Of a stretch of 64,000 bases of DNA, positions 36,751 through 46,507 are shown piece by piece. Source of the stretch: Algoriphagus sp. Its GTDB lineage: Bacteria > Bacteroidota > Bacteroidia > Cytophagales > Cyclobacteriaceae. The DNA lies in assembly GCA_023653075.1 (NCBI GenBank), contig JAMNXQ010000003.1:1-64000 (forward strand). Direction: 5' to 3'. The notes beneath the pieces were generated by a model. The model worked only from the letters and a program-made list of their open reading frames with translations. It was not told where the DNA came from and ran no database searches. Position numbers and translations under genes: made by a program. Position 1 is the first letter of the stretch, and each line of letters opens with the position of its first letter.

Positions 36751-37095
36751 ATGAAAAAATCAGAAATCAACTTTCAAATTGAATTGGATGAGACCAACTT
36801 ACCCAAAACTATTCATTGGGATGCTTCGGACAAGGAAGGTGAAGGAGCTGAATCTACTAAAAGTATCAGTTTGAACGTTTGGGATAACCTCAACCACTCC
36901 ACGCTTCGAATAGATTTGTGGACCGATGAGATGTCGGTCGTAGAAATGAAGCGGTTTTACATCGATATCCTAGGTGGAATGGCTCAAACCATTATAAATA
37001 GTACGGGTGATGAGTATATGTCAGAAGAAATCAAAGACTTGTGTGACCGATTGGTTAAGCACGTAAACGAGGAAAATAAGAAAGCCAAAATTTAG
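36751..37095 (+). CDS. gldC: gliding motility protein GldC
   Basis: SEINFQIELDETNLPKTIHWDASD...LNVWDNLNHSTLRIDLWTDEMSVVEMKRFYIDILGGMAQTI. Confidence 0.88.
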   Translation: MKKSEINFQIELDETNLPKTIHWDASDKEGEGAESTKSISLNVWDNLNHSTLRIDLWTDEMSVVEMKRFYIDILGGMAQTIINSTGDEYMSEEIKDLCDRLVKHVNEENKKAKI

Positions 37096-37399
37096 CGAAA
37101 TCAGAAGTAAAGGAAGCTGTTTCAGCAACTTGCAGCCCCATTTCTAGTGATTTACAAATTTGACAATTAGCAATAAAAATAGACTTCATTCAACTTATTT
37201 TCAAAATATTCGCTCTAAAATTTCAATATTAAAATTTTAATTCGATTTCTTGAAAATTAATTAAAATTAAAGTGTTGGGAGTGCTGTTTTTTTTTACTAG
37301 AAAACAATAGAAAATTACCTTTTTCCTATAAATTTCGAATAATTGGATTGGATTCACCTTAATTCAAAAACCTTCTTAACTATTTTACAAAATTAGCCT

Positions 37400-40300
37400 A
37401 TGAAAAATTTTACCAAAAAAATCTGGAGTTCAGTGCTCTCAGCGGTGGTACTCCTAGCCTTAGGAACCTCCGTTGCACTAGCTCAGACTACCATTTCCGG
37501 TACTGTCACTGATGCGGATACCAAGGAAACATTGGTAGGGGTAAACATCCTCGTGAAAGGAAAAGTAATTGGGACCATTACTGACCTCTCCGGAAAGTTT
37601 ACTTTAAACGTAAACCAAGAACCTCCATTTACTTTGGTGTTCTCAATGGTTGGTTTCGGAACAAAAGAAGTCGAAATCACCGGTGGAATCTCCAACCTTT
37701 CAGTGGAACTAGCTGAAGCTTCTATTTTAGGACAAGAAGTCGTGGTATCGGCATCAAGAGTGGAAGAGAGCATCCTAAGATCTCCAGTTTCTGTAGAAAA
37801 GATGGATATCATCGCGATTAGAGATGTACCTCAGGCAAGTTTCTACGATGCGCTTAACAACATGAAAGGGGTAGAAATGAGTACCCAGTCTTTGACTTTT
37901 AAGTCTTTCAACACCAGAGGCTTCAACGCCAACGGTAACGTGAGAACGGTACAAATGATTGATGGAATGGACAACCAGGCACCTGGTCTCAACTTCTCTG
38001 TAGGTAACATTGTAGGTATCTCAGAATTGGATTTAGAAAGCGTAGAATTGCTTCCGGGTGCAGCTTCTGCACTTTATGGACCAAATGCAATCAATGGCAT
38101 CCTTTTGATGAACTCCAAAAATCCGTTTCAATACCAGGGTCTTTCTGCTAATGTAAGAACTGGCTTGATGGATCAAAAAGATAGAACAACTCCAGGAACT
38201 GGATTCTATGATTTTAGTGCTAGATATGCAAAAGCAATTAACGATAAGTTGGCATTCAAAGTCAATGTCCAGTATTTGAAAGCAGATGATTGGCAAGCAA
38301 ATGATTTTCGTGATCAGTCCTTGTTGAACGCTTCTCGTATCAACAAGGGAGATCGAATCTCCAACCCAGCTTACAATGGAGTTAACGTTTACGGGGATGA
38401 AACCAACGTGAACATGAATTCTATTGCTCAGAGCATGGTAACTGCCGGTGCTTTACCAGCTGCCTTGCTTCCACTCATCCCACAGACTTTTGTGTCCAGA
38501 ACTGGGTATAGAGAATCTGATTTGGCGGATTATGGCACCAAGTCTTTGAAATTGAATGCAGCCTTGCATTACAGAATTAATGACCGTGTGGAAGCAATCA
38601 TTCAAGGTAATTACGGATTCGGAACTACGGTATATACCGGAGCTGACCGTTATTCCATTGCTAACTTTAAGTTAGGCCAGTACAAAGCTGAATTGAAAGG
38701 TGCAAACTGGTTCTTGAGAGGCTATACCACTCAGGAGCGTTCAGGTGATGCATTTGCAGTAGGTATTGCCGCACAAGGTATCAACGAAGCTTGGAAGCCA
38801 AGCAGCACTTGGTTCCCGCAGTATGTAGGCGCTTTTGCACAGGCAAGAGCTAGGGGCCTAGACAATGCCATGGCGCACGATGCTGCAAGAGCATTTGCTG
38901 ATCAAGGTCGTTTGCTCCCTGGAACTGCTGGATTTGATGCAGCTAAAGCCGCTGTAACTGGTCGTCCTATTCCAGGTAATGCTCAAGGTGTAGGTGCTAA
39001 ATTTGTGGATAAAACCAACTTGTACCACGTAGAAGGTTCTTACCAGTTTACAAACATCAAATGGGCTGATTTCGTTGTAGGTGCTAACATTAGAACTTAC
39101 CAACTAAACTCGGACAAAACTCTTTTCGCAACAGACGAAAACGGTGATGAATTCACCATCAAAGAGCATGGCGCTTACCTACAAGGCGCTAAGTCCTTGT
39201 TCAATGATAAGTTTAGATTGACTGCTTCTGCGCGTTACGATAAGAACGAAAACTTCAAAGGACAGTTGTCCCCTAGAGTATCCGGTGTGTATTCTGCAGG
39301 AACTCACAACTTCAGAGCTTCTTACCAGACTGGTTTCCGTCTGCCAACGACACAAGATCAATACATTGACCTTGTGACTCCTCAGGCAAGATTGATTGGT
39401 GGTCTGCCACTTTTCAGAAGTAAGTACAACTTCTCTGGAAACCCAGTGTATTCGCTTGCCACAGTGACCAGTTTCGGAGGAGCAGTTTTAGCGGGAACTC
39501 AACCTTCTTCACCCGTGTACCAAGCATCTATCGCCCAGGCTACCCAATTAGCGATAACACAAGCTACAAATATAGTGACTCAACAGGTTTTGGCGGGCTT
39601 GATCCCTGCTGCGCAAGCACCTGCAGCCATCGCCGCCTTGGTGCCTAGCATCGTTCCTCAGATTGCTGCACAATTGGTACCTGCCAATGCTGCTGCTGCT
39701 GCCAAAGACAAGCTGGTGGCTTTCAAGCCTAGCGAATTCAAAGCTGAAACCGTGAGATCTTATGAATTGGGCTACAAGGGTTTGTTTGCAAATAAATTGT
39801 TGATCGATGCTTATGCCTATTTCAATAGTTTTGAAAACTTCATCGGTGGCCAAGTATTGGTACAGGATAAAAACTATGTGGCTACTAGCCCAGCTTCCAC
39901 CTTGGGTCTTAACCTATTGAATGCAAACACCAGAAATATCTACTCCATGCCAGTGAATAGAACTGAGACGATTAAATCATGGGGATGGGCTTTAGGCGCA
40001 GATTACCGTTTGCCTAAAAACTACACCATTGGTGGTAATGTGTCTTACAACACCCTTCAAAACCTTGAGGAGTTGACAGTAACTGGATTCCAGCCCTCTT
40101 TCAACACACCTGAGTACCGGTATGTAGTGAACTTCGCTAACCGTGAGCTTGTGAAGAACATTGGATTCGCTATGTCCTACAGATGGCAAGGTGAATTTGC
40201 TTGGCAGTCTTCTTTCGTAGCTCCTGCAGTGTCTTCACAGCAACTTTCTGTGATGCCAGCATTCGGGACTTTCGATGCGCAAATGAGCGTAAAAATGAAG

Positions 40301-40432
40301 GCGCTTAAGTCTATCTTGAAAATCGGTGGATCTAACTTGTTCAATAGCTCCGGATACAGACAAGCATGGGGTAACCCAACTGTAGGATCCATGTACTATG
40401 TGAGCTTGACATTTGATGAGTTCTTGAACTAA
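37400..40432 (+). CDS. TonB-dependent receptor with carboxypeptidase-regulatory-like N-terminal domain
   Basis: TISGTVTDADTKETLVGVNILVKGKVIGTITDLSGKFTLNV; plug domain; C-terminal barrel ending SMYYVSLTFDEFLN. Confidence 0.92.
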   Translation: MKNFTKKIWSSVLSAVVLLALGTSVALAQTTISGTVTDADTKETLVGVNILVKGKVIGTITDLSGKFTLNVNQEPPFTLVFSMVGFGTKEVEITGGISNLSVELAEASILGQEVVVSASRVEESILRSPVSVEKMDIIAIRDVPQASFYDALNNMKGVEMSTQSLTFKSFNTRGFNANGNVRTVQMIDGMDNQAPGLNFSVGNIVGISELDLESVELLPGAASALYGPNAINGILLMNSKNPFQYQGLSANVRTGLMDQKDRTTPGTGFYDFSARYAKAINDKLAFKVNVQYLKADDWQANDFRDQSLLNASRINKGDRISNPAYNGVNVYGDETNVNMNSIAQSMVTAGALPAALLPLIPQTFVSRTGYRESDLADYGTKSLKLNAALHYRINDRVEAIIQGNYGFGTTVYTGADRYSIANFKLGQYKAELKGANWFLRGYTTQERSGDAFAVGIAAQGINEAWKPSSTWFPQYVGAFAQARARGLDNAMAHDAARAFADQGRLLPGTAGFDAAKAAVTGRPIPGNAQGVGAKFVDKTNLYHVEGSYQFTNIKWADFVVGANIRTYQLNSDKTLFATDENGDEFTIKEHGAYLQGAKSLFNDKFRLTASARYDKNENFKGQLSPRVSGVYSAGTHNFRASYQTGFRLPTTQDQYIDLVTPQARLIGGLPLFRSKYNFSGNPVYSLATVTSFGGAVLAGTQPSSPVYQASIAQATQLAITQATNIVTQQVLAGLIPAAQAPAAIAALVPSIVPQIAAQLVPANAAAAAKDKLVAFKPSEFKAETVRSYELGYKGLFANKLLIDAYAYFNSFENFIGGQVLVQDKNYVATSPASTLGLNLLNANTRNIYSMPVNRTETIKSWGWALGADYRLPKNYTIGGNVSYNTLQNLEELTVTGFQPSFNTPEYRYVVNFANRELVKNIGFAMSYRWQGEFAWQSSFVAPAVSSQQLSVMPAFGTFDAQMSVKMKALKSILKIGGSNLFNSSGYRQAWGNPTVGSMYYVSLTFDEFLN

Positions 40433-40450
40433 TCAAATCCAGTTATATGA

Positions 40451-40485
40451 AAAGAGGCTATTCGAAAGAGTAGCCTCTTTTTTTT
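40451..40485 (+). terminator. intrinsic terminator after the TonB receptor
   Basis: AAAGAGGCTA-TTCGAAAGAG-TAGCCTCTTT plus T-tract. Confidence 0.88.
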
Positions 40486-40619
40486 GTACTAAGTACTAAG
40501 TACCATGTACCCTGCCTTCGGCAGGAAGGCAAGATGCTTTCGAAGCACCATTTGGGTCAGAGCAGGAATCCCTACTTGGTTCTTGGTACTTTGTACATTG
40601 TACTTGTGTTATTTGGTAC
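40486..40619. repeat. GTAC-heptad element: 4 x GTACNNN (40486-40513), two hairpins, 5 degenerate heptads (40572-40606)
   Basis: GTACTAA|GTACTAA|GTACCAT|GTACCCT; CCTGCC-TTC-GGCAGG; TGCTT-TCG-AAGCA; CTACTTG|GTTCTTG|GTACTTT|GTACATT|GTACTTG. Confidence 0.75.
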
Positions 40620-40652
40620 AAAAAAAGACCACCCCTCCGGATAGCCTTTTTT
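40618..40652 (-). terminator. intrinsic terminator of the POT transporter gene (minus strand)
   Basis: Minus strand GGCTATCC-GGAG-GGGTGGTC with three GU pairs, followed by T7. Confidence 0.7.
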
Positions 40653-40672
40653 AAAGAAGAACTGGTTGAAGG

Positions 40673-42235
40673 TTAATGCACCTCACCCATCATTTTTTTC
40701 AATACAGGTTTTAGAAGTAGCAAAACAAAGGCAGAACCCATCACCGTATACACAATCAACATAAACTGATCTGGCATGGCTGCAAGACCCTCCTCTGATC
40801 CCCCACTCGCTTCACCCGCAATCAAGCCTGCAAATAAATTGCCCAAGGCTACTGAAAGAAACCAAATTCCCATCATTTGACCTCCATATCCTTTTGGAGC
40901 CAATTTGGTCACTAGCGAAAGCCCTACAGGAGACAAACTCAATTCACCAAAAGTGTGGAATAAAAAGGTGATGATTAACCAACTAGGCGCTGCTAACTCA
41001 CCTGAAGCGGCAATTTTGGTTGCGAAATACATCACAAAGAAACCCACACCAAGCATCGCTAGTCCAAAAATGAACTTTAAAGGTGAACTAGGTTCTAAAT
41101 TCTTACGTCCCAACCAAACCCAAAGTGCGGCAAAGAAAGGTGCGAAAATGATGATGAATAAGGAATTAATAGATTGGAAATAGCCTGTAGGAACCTCCCA
41201 GCCTAACACCGTTCGATCCATAAAGCGCTCAGCAAATAAGTTCAAGGTTGAGCCTGCCTGCTCAAATCCAGACCAAAACATGGCAGAGAAAAAGAATAAG
41301 ATGGCAATTACACCCACTTTGTTTTTATCGACTTTAGAGAGGCCGCCAAAAGCAATTACATAGCCCAAGTATCCTGCAGCTACAAGCGCGATGACCACAC
41401 CAGAGGATTTAGCAATTGCTGCCGCATCGATCTTAGCAATTCCTGAGAATAGGACTCCGATCACTACCAAGCCCACCAAACCAATCAGGGAGGTAATACT
41501 TTTCAATTTCTTTTGTGCTTGCTGTTCGGCTGTGCTTTGCGCCACAGGCACCTCACCATATCCGTCTAATGAACTACCCGTCAATTTGTATTGAATCAAA
41601 CCGAAGATCATTCCTAGCCCTGCAAGACCAAAGCCCAAATGCATGTCGTATTCTGCCACTGAGGCACAAGCAAGAGGTGCGATAAATCCACCAATATTGA
41701 TTCCCATGTAGAAAATAGAAAAACCTGCATCTCGCTTGGAACTGCCCACTGGATAAAGTTGGCCTACAATCGAACTGATGTTTGGCTTCAAAAGTCCCGT
41801 ACCTAGGACAATCAAGAGCAAGCCCAAAAAGAAGGAAGTAGTATCTAATGCAGTCAAGGTGGTTTTTGTTGCTGCGCTACCTGAAACCCAGCCTTCGATT
41901 CCTGGAACTGCCATCATAAAATGGCCTAATGCGATAATTATGCCTCCATACCAAACAGACTTTTTCAATCCAAACAATCGATCTGCAAGCCAGCCCCCAG
42001 GTAGGGCCAATAAGTAAACTCCCATGGTGTAAAGCCCATAAATGGCACCTGCAGTAGGATCATCAAAACCAAGCCCACCATCTGCAATGGCCTTGGTCAT
42101 GAATAGAATCAATAAGGCGCGCATGCCGTAATAACTGAAGCGCTCCCACATTTCTGTAAAGAATAAAGTCATCAGCCCTTTCGGGTGACCAAAGGCAGTA
42201 GGACCTGTAAATTCGGGATTGAGTGCTTTTTCCAA
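40673..42235 (-). CDS. POT-family peptide MFS transporter
   Basis: GHPKGLMTLFFTEMWERFSYYGMRALLILFMT; FSIFYMGINIGGFIAPL. Confidence 0.93.
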   Translation of the reverse strand: MEKALNPEFTGPTAFGHPKGLMTLFFTEMWERFSYYGMRALLILFMTKAIADGGLGFDDPTAGAIYGLYTMGVYLLALPGGWLADRLFGLKKSVWYGGIIIALGHFMMAVPGIEGWVSGSAATKTTLTALDTTSFFLGLLLIVLGTGLLKPNISSIVGQLYPVGSSKRDAGFSIFYMGINIGGFIAPLACASVAEYDMHLGFGLAGLGMIFGLIQYKLTGSSLDGYGEVPVAQSTAEQQAQKKLKSITSLIGLVGLVVIGVLFSGIAKIDAAAIAKSSGVVIALVAAGYLGYVIAFGGLSKVDKNKVGVIAILFFFSAMFWSGFEQAGSTLNLFAERFMDRTVLGWEVPTGYFQSINSLFIIIFAPFFAALWVWLGRKNLEPSSPLKFIFGLAMLGVGFFVMYFATKIAASGELAAPSWLIITFLFHTFGELSLSPVGLSLVTKLAPKGYGGQMMGIWFLSVALGNLFAGLIAGEASGGSEEGLAAMPDQFMLIVYTVMGSAFVLLLLKPVLKKMMGEVH

Positions 42236-42464
42236 GGATGTTTCGGGTTAATAAGGTTAAATTCCATTGCAATGATAAACTTTTTTAGCGCTTTATTGCA
42301 AAGAATATCTAGTAAACCCATTTAAATAAGCACACAAAAACTGGGGAATGAACCTAAATAAATTGTTCCTTTTTAGAATTCATAATATCCTATTTTTATT
42401 TTACGAAATCGATTGAAATAAAAAATTAAGGGGTTTTTAGGTTGACGTATTGATTCTGAAATAC

Positions 42465-42472
42465 TAATTTTG
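42465..42472 (+). promoter_or_regulatory. -7-like TAATTTTG with TTG 20 nt upstream, candidate pckA promoter
   Basis: TTG(42442-42444)-N20-TAATTTTG. Confidence 0.5.
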
Positions 42473-42512
42473 AGCAGTACTTTTTTTAAGTAAACCCAAA
42501 TAAAACTAAAGG

Positions 42513-44096
42513 ATGAAGCAGCCACTTTCCCCTAGCACTCCCCTGTCACTTCTTGCTCAAAAAATTCACTATCAACTACCTCCTTCCAAATTAATAGAGC
42601 ATGCCTTGGAACGGAAAGAAGGAATCCTTACCAATACAGGAGCATTAATGGTTAATACTGGGAACTTTACAGGAAGATCCCCAAAGGACCGGTATCTAGT
42701 TCAAGATTTACTGACAAAAGATTCCGTTTGGTGGGGCGATATCAATATCCCCATAGACTCGGGACATTTTGAACAACTTTATTCCAAAATGTTGGACTTC
42801 TTGCAAAATAAAGAAATCTACATTCGTGACTTACAGGTAGGAGCTGACCCTGAATATCGTTTATGCATTCGAGTAGTGACCACCCTAGCCTGGCATAATC
42901 TGTTTTGCGATAATCTTTTTATCCGTCTTTCCGATGAGGAACTACTAGTATTTAAACCAGAGTACACGATTTTATGTGTTCCAGAATTTAGTGCAGATCC
43001 AAAGTTAGATGGGGTTAAAAATTCCAATTTCACTATTTTGAATTTAAGTCAAAAAACGATTTTAATTGGGGGAACAGCCTATGCAGGGGAAATGAAAAAA
43101 GGAATGTTCTCCATCATGAATTACCTCTTACCTAAAGAGAAAAGTGTCCTACCGATGCATTGTGCGGCGAATGTTGGTCGTGATGGGTTATCCGCCTTAT
43201 TTTTTGGTTTATCCGGAACGGGAAAGACAACACTTTCCTCAGATCCTAATCGAATGCTTATCGGGGATGATGAACATGGTTGGTCTAAAAAAGGAATCTT
43301 CAATTTTGAAGGAGGATGCTATGCAAAGGTAATAGACCTAAGTGCCGAAAATGAACCTGAAATCTTTCGTGCAATTAAAGGAGGAGCCATTTTAGAAAAC
43401 ACGCGATTTCTTCCAGGAACCCTAGAGGTGGATTACCAAAATAGATCGGTTACCGAAAATACACGAACCGCCTATCCATTAAGTCATATTCCTACAGCAA
43501 TTCATCCCTCTATATCCGAGGCACCGAAACATATTTTTTTCCTTACTGCAGATGCTTTTGGTGTTTTACCTCCCATTGCCAAACTTACTCAAGAACAAGC
43601 CATGTACCATTTTCTTTCGGGCTATACAGCTAAAGTTGCAGGCACAGAGATGGGAGTAAAAGAACCCAAATTAACTTTTTCTGCCTGTTTTGGTGCTGCA
43701 TTTTTACCCTTGCATCCCCTCCGATATGCGGAATTATTTGGTGAAAAATTAAAATCTAGCCATGCAACTGTTTGGTTAATCAATACGGGCTGGACGGGAG
43801 GGCCCTATGGGGTTGGATCTCGGATGAAACTGAGTTACACTCGGGCCATGATCAATGCTGCTTTAGAAGGAAAATTAGATTTTGCCCCTTTCCGAAAAGA
43901 TCCTGTGTTCGGTTTTCAAGTGCCAGAAATTTGTCCACATGTACCTGCATCCCTATTAAATCCAAAAGGAACCTGGGAGGACCCCGTAGCCTATGATCGA
44001 CAAGCAAAGGAATTAGCAACTGCCTTTCGAAAAAATTTTGAAACTTATACTTCCAACTTAAATAAGGATTTGATAAAAGGCGAGCCATTGATCTAA
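42513..44096 (+). CDS. pckA: phosphoenolpyruvate carboxykinase (ATP)
   Basis: TGRSPKDRYLVQD; FFGLSGTGKTTLSSDPNRMLIGDDEHGW; NTGWTGGPYGVGSRMKLSYTRAMI. Confidence 0.96.
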   Translation: MKQPLSPSTPLSLLAQKIHYQLPPSKLIEHALERKEGILTNTGALMVNTGNFTGRSPKDRYLVQDLLTKDSVWWGDINIPIDSGHFEQLYSKMLDFLQNKEIYIRDLQVGADPEYRLCIRVVTTLAWHNLFCDNLFIRLSDEELLVFKPEYTILCVPEFSADPKLDGVKNSNFTILNLSQKTILIGGTAYAGEMKKGMFSIMNYLLPKEKSVLPMHCAANVGRDGLSALFFGLSGTGKTTLSSDPNRMLIGDDEHGWSKKGIFNFEGGCYAKVIDLSAENEPEIFRAIKGGAILENTRFLPGTLEVDYQNRSVTENTRTAYPLSHIPTAIHPSISEAPKHIFFLTADAFGVLPPIAKLTQEQAMYHFLSGYTAKVAGTEMGVKEPKLTFSACFGAAFLPLHPLRYAELFGEKLKSSHATVWLINTGWTGGPYGVGSRMKLSYTRAMINAALEGKLDFAPFRKDPVFGFQVPEICPHVPASLLNPKGTWEDPVAYDRQAKELATAFRKNFETYTSNLNKDLIKGEPLI

Positions 44097-44158
44097 ACAA
44101 AATTTAATTTAAGATTAGTCTTTTTAAATCAGCAGCATCAAAAAGCCGAGACATTGCC

Positions 44159-44166
44159 TATTTTTG
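44159..44166 (+). promoter_or_regulatory. -7-like TATTTTTG upstream of the peptidylprolyl isomerase gene
   Basis: TAnnTTTG match 42 nt before ATG 44208. Confidence 0.4.
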
Positions 44167-44207
44167 CATTGCGAATTAGCAACAACCACTAATCATCATT
44201 CCAATCC

Positions 44208-44645
44208 ATGAAGACCGCTGAACTAATTACTGAAAAAGGAACCATGCGAGTAGAGTTTTACGAAAAAGATGCGCCAATTACCGTGCAAAACTTCGTAGAC
44301 CTTTCAAACAAAGGATTTTACGATGGATTGACCTTCCACCGCGTCATCCCAAACTTTGTCATCCAAGGTGGCTGTCCTACTGGAACAGGAACAGGAGGTC
44401 CTGGCTACAAAATTCAATGTGAGCTAGATGGCGAAAACCAATACCATGATCGTGGTGTACTTTCCATGGCACATGCAGGAAGAAATACCGGTGGATCTCA
44501 ATTTTTTATCTGCCATAGCCGCGCAAATACCGCGCATTTGGACAGAAATCATACCTGCTTCGGAAAGGTCGTAGAAGGACTAGAGGTAATCGACGCGATC
44601 CGTGCTGGAGATAAAATTGAAAAAATTGTAATCCACGAGTCTTAA
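44208..44645 (+). CDS. cyclophilin-type peptidylprolyl isomerase
   Basis: [59 protein letters not shown]. Confidence 0.95.
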   Translation: MKTAELITEKGTMRVEFYEKDAPITVQNFVDLSNKGFYDGLTFHRVIPNFVIQGGCPTGTGTGGPGYKIQCELDGENQYHDRGVLSMAHAGRNTGGSQFFICHSRANTAHLDRNHTCFGKVVEGLEVIDAIRAGDKIEKIVIHES

Positions 44646-44656
44646 GATCCACTTTA

Positions 44657-44699
44657 AATCCGGTACATGAATGATTTCATCCCTGTACCGGATTTTTTT
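44657..44699 (+). terminator. intrinsic terminator
   Basis: AATCCGGTAC ... GTACCGGATT plus T-tract. Confidence 0.85.
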
Positions 44700-44726
44700 A
44701 TTTCTTATTATCCGCTTTGTTAACAG

Positions 44727-44796
44727 TACCCAAAGAAATGTAAGGTTTGAAGTTCCATTAGCTAAGCTGTGGTCTGTGGACAGTCGTCTGTCGACG
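44727..44796 (-). repeat. heptad element copy A: 4 x NGWCSAC (44796-44769, minus strand), 13-nt linker, GAACTTCAAA (44755-44746) plus AT-rich tail
   Basis: Minus strand CGTCGAC|AGACGAC|TGTCCAC|AGACCAC; homologous in layout to 17139..17208. Far edge approximate. Confidence 0.75.
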
Positions 44797-44854
44797 ATTC
44801 CGCAGAAATTCAAGGATGTTTTAAGCTACTGGCATGATTGCGGATAATCCTATT

Positions 44855-46423
44855 TCATTTTTTCAACTTTTGCAAGTCCTTCAAAATTCCAAGAACTTCT
44901 CCATGGATTTTTGAAGCAGTTTCCGGACCTAAGGAATTGATTTCCCCATAAGGTCTCTCCTTGTAACCGTAAGTAAAAGGCGGATTTACATCCCACTGAC
45001 TTTTAGGCACGATGTAGCCAATCATGTCGTTTGACATTCCAGAGAAGAAAATATACTGCCCTGGAATCTTTTCTTTCAAAGCAGGCACTTCTACCGGCTT
45101 CATAGCGTAATCAGCCCCAGCAGGAGATTCAATACCACCATGCAGGATTTCAGGATAAAGTTCTCCAGGCACATGCACAAATGTGGCAGGTCCTAACTTC
45201 CATGCAGAAACCTCTGAGCGGATTTTTTTCCATCCCACAAAGCCTCTATCAAAAATGCCTACGAATGCGGCCAATTGAAAGAGGGAATTGTCCATTCGAA
45301 GGGAAATAGATTTGGCTCTTATTCCTAAATCTAAAGTGGAATGAACAATCAAATTGGAGTCGCGAAGGGTTTCCAAAGTGATTTTAGCCAAGGCTTTCCC
45401 TTGCGCAAGCAGTTTATCAGGAGCTTGTTTTTGGTAACTGACACCCGAATAGGGATCCTTAACTGAAAGGTCTGGGGGTGTAGTCATCAATCCTCCTACC
45501 GCACCATTTAGAAAGATCGTCACACCACCTACTCCTGGTTCGGTTAAGGTGTCAGATACTGGAATCCCCTTCTCGACAAAGTTTCGCCAAGGATCGGCAA
45601 AATCGGAACTGATTTGAATATTTTCTAGCCAGAGGGTCTCTGGATGATTGCCCCAATTCAAGAGGGTACCTAGGGTGGAGCCCGTTTGTGCATCGAGAAC
45701 TTGCATCAAGTGCAAGCCAGCATCCGATACAAAAGGTGGACGCGTGTCTCCTACTAAACCCTTTAGTCGCTCTGGTTCTTGGGCAAATTTAAAATGAGCA
45801 GGCTTTCTTACGGTATAGGCCTCTCCTATTGCTTTCGCAATTCCTTCTTTAACGGAGGTCAGGTACTTTGGATTGACACCCCTCACATAATCTGAAGGAC
45901 CCCACATGCCCATCAAATCCGGTGCGGAATGCACGTGGGTACTGGAAATGACCACATAATCTAATTCAGGATACTTTTCCTGGATCAATTTACGCGTAGC
46001 AATCACCTCATCGTTTCCAAATCCAATCATATCTATCACGCAAAGGGCTAGGGAAACATCTCCAGATTCGAGTACCATGGCCCTTGCCCAAAGTTTGTCC
46101 AATACACTTTGTGCTGGCCTTGAATTATGAAAGCCCGCTAACCAAACTGCATCAAATTCCCCATTCCCATTGGCATCGATAAAGCGATCCCCTTTTTCTG
46201 GATCGTACTTCGAATCCCCATCCACATCTTCCCAAGTTTCAAAATCGGTTGGAGTAAGGTCCACTTTTGAAAATCCCGCTTGAACTGTAGCTGCTGGACT
46301 GTATAAAGAAACGTCAGTTTGGTAGTCTGAATGCCGATCTCGAAATTGATATCCTGCATAAACAAGGATTGTAAGGAGTAACACAAGAACAATTCCCAAG
46401 AAAATTAGAAGCCCTTTTCGCAT
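44855..46423 (-). CDS. membrane-anchored neutral ceramidase-like (alkaline non-lysosomal ceramidase N-terminal family) protein
   Basis: VQAGFSKVDLTP; VISSTHVHSAPDLMGMWGP; LLNWGNHPETLW; FLNGAVGGLMT. Confidence 0.75.
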   Translation of the reverse strand: MRKGLLIFLGIVLVLLLTILVYAGYQFRDRHSDYQTDVSLYSPAATVQAGFSKVDLTPTDFETWEDVDGDSKYDPEKGDRFIDANGNGEFDAVWLAGFHNSRPAQSVLDKLWARAMVLESGDVSLALCVIDMIGFGNDEVIATRKLIQEKYPELDYVVISSTHVHSAPDLMGMWGPSDYVRGVNPKYLTSVKEGIAKAIGEAYTVRKPAHFKFAQEPERLKGLVGDTRPPFVSDAGLHLMQVLDAQTGSTLGTLLNWGNHPETLWLENIQISSDFADPWRNFVEKGIPVSDTLTEPGVGGVTIFLNGAVGGLMTTPPDLSVKDPYSGVSYQKQAPDKLLAQGKALAKITLETLRDSNLIVHSTLDLGIRAKSISLRMDNSLFQLAAFVGIFDRGFVGWKKIRSEVSAWKLGPATFVHVPGELYPEILHGGIESPAGADYAMKPVEVPALKEKIPGQYIFFSGMSNDMIGYIVPKSQWDVNPPFTYGYKERPYGEINSLGPETASKIHGEVLGILKDLQKLKK

Positions 46424-46507
46424 AGATTTGGATTGTAAAACGTAAGCCTAAACTACTTTTTTTTTCTAAGAAGGAAAGTTAAACCGCTGAACATGAAGGA
46501 ATCAGCC

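Noticed and set aside
37218-37250. AT palindrome ATTAAAATTTTAAT upstream of the TonB receptor
   Set aside because: Fits background in a very AT-rich leader; no neighbouring promoter logic that distinguishes it from chance.
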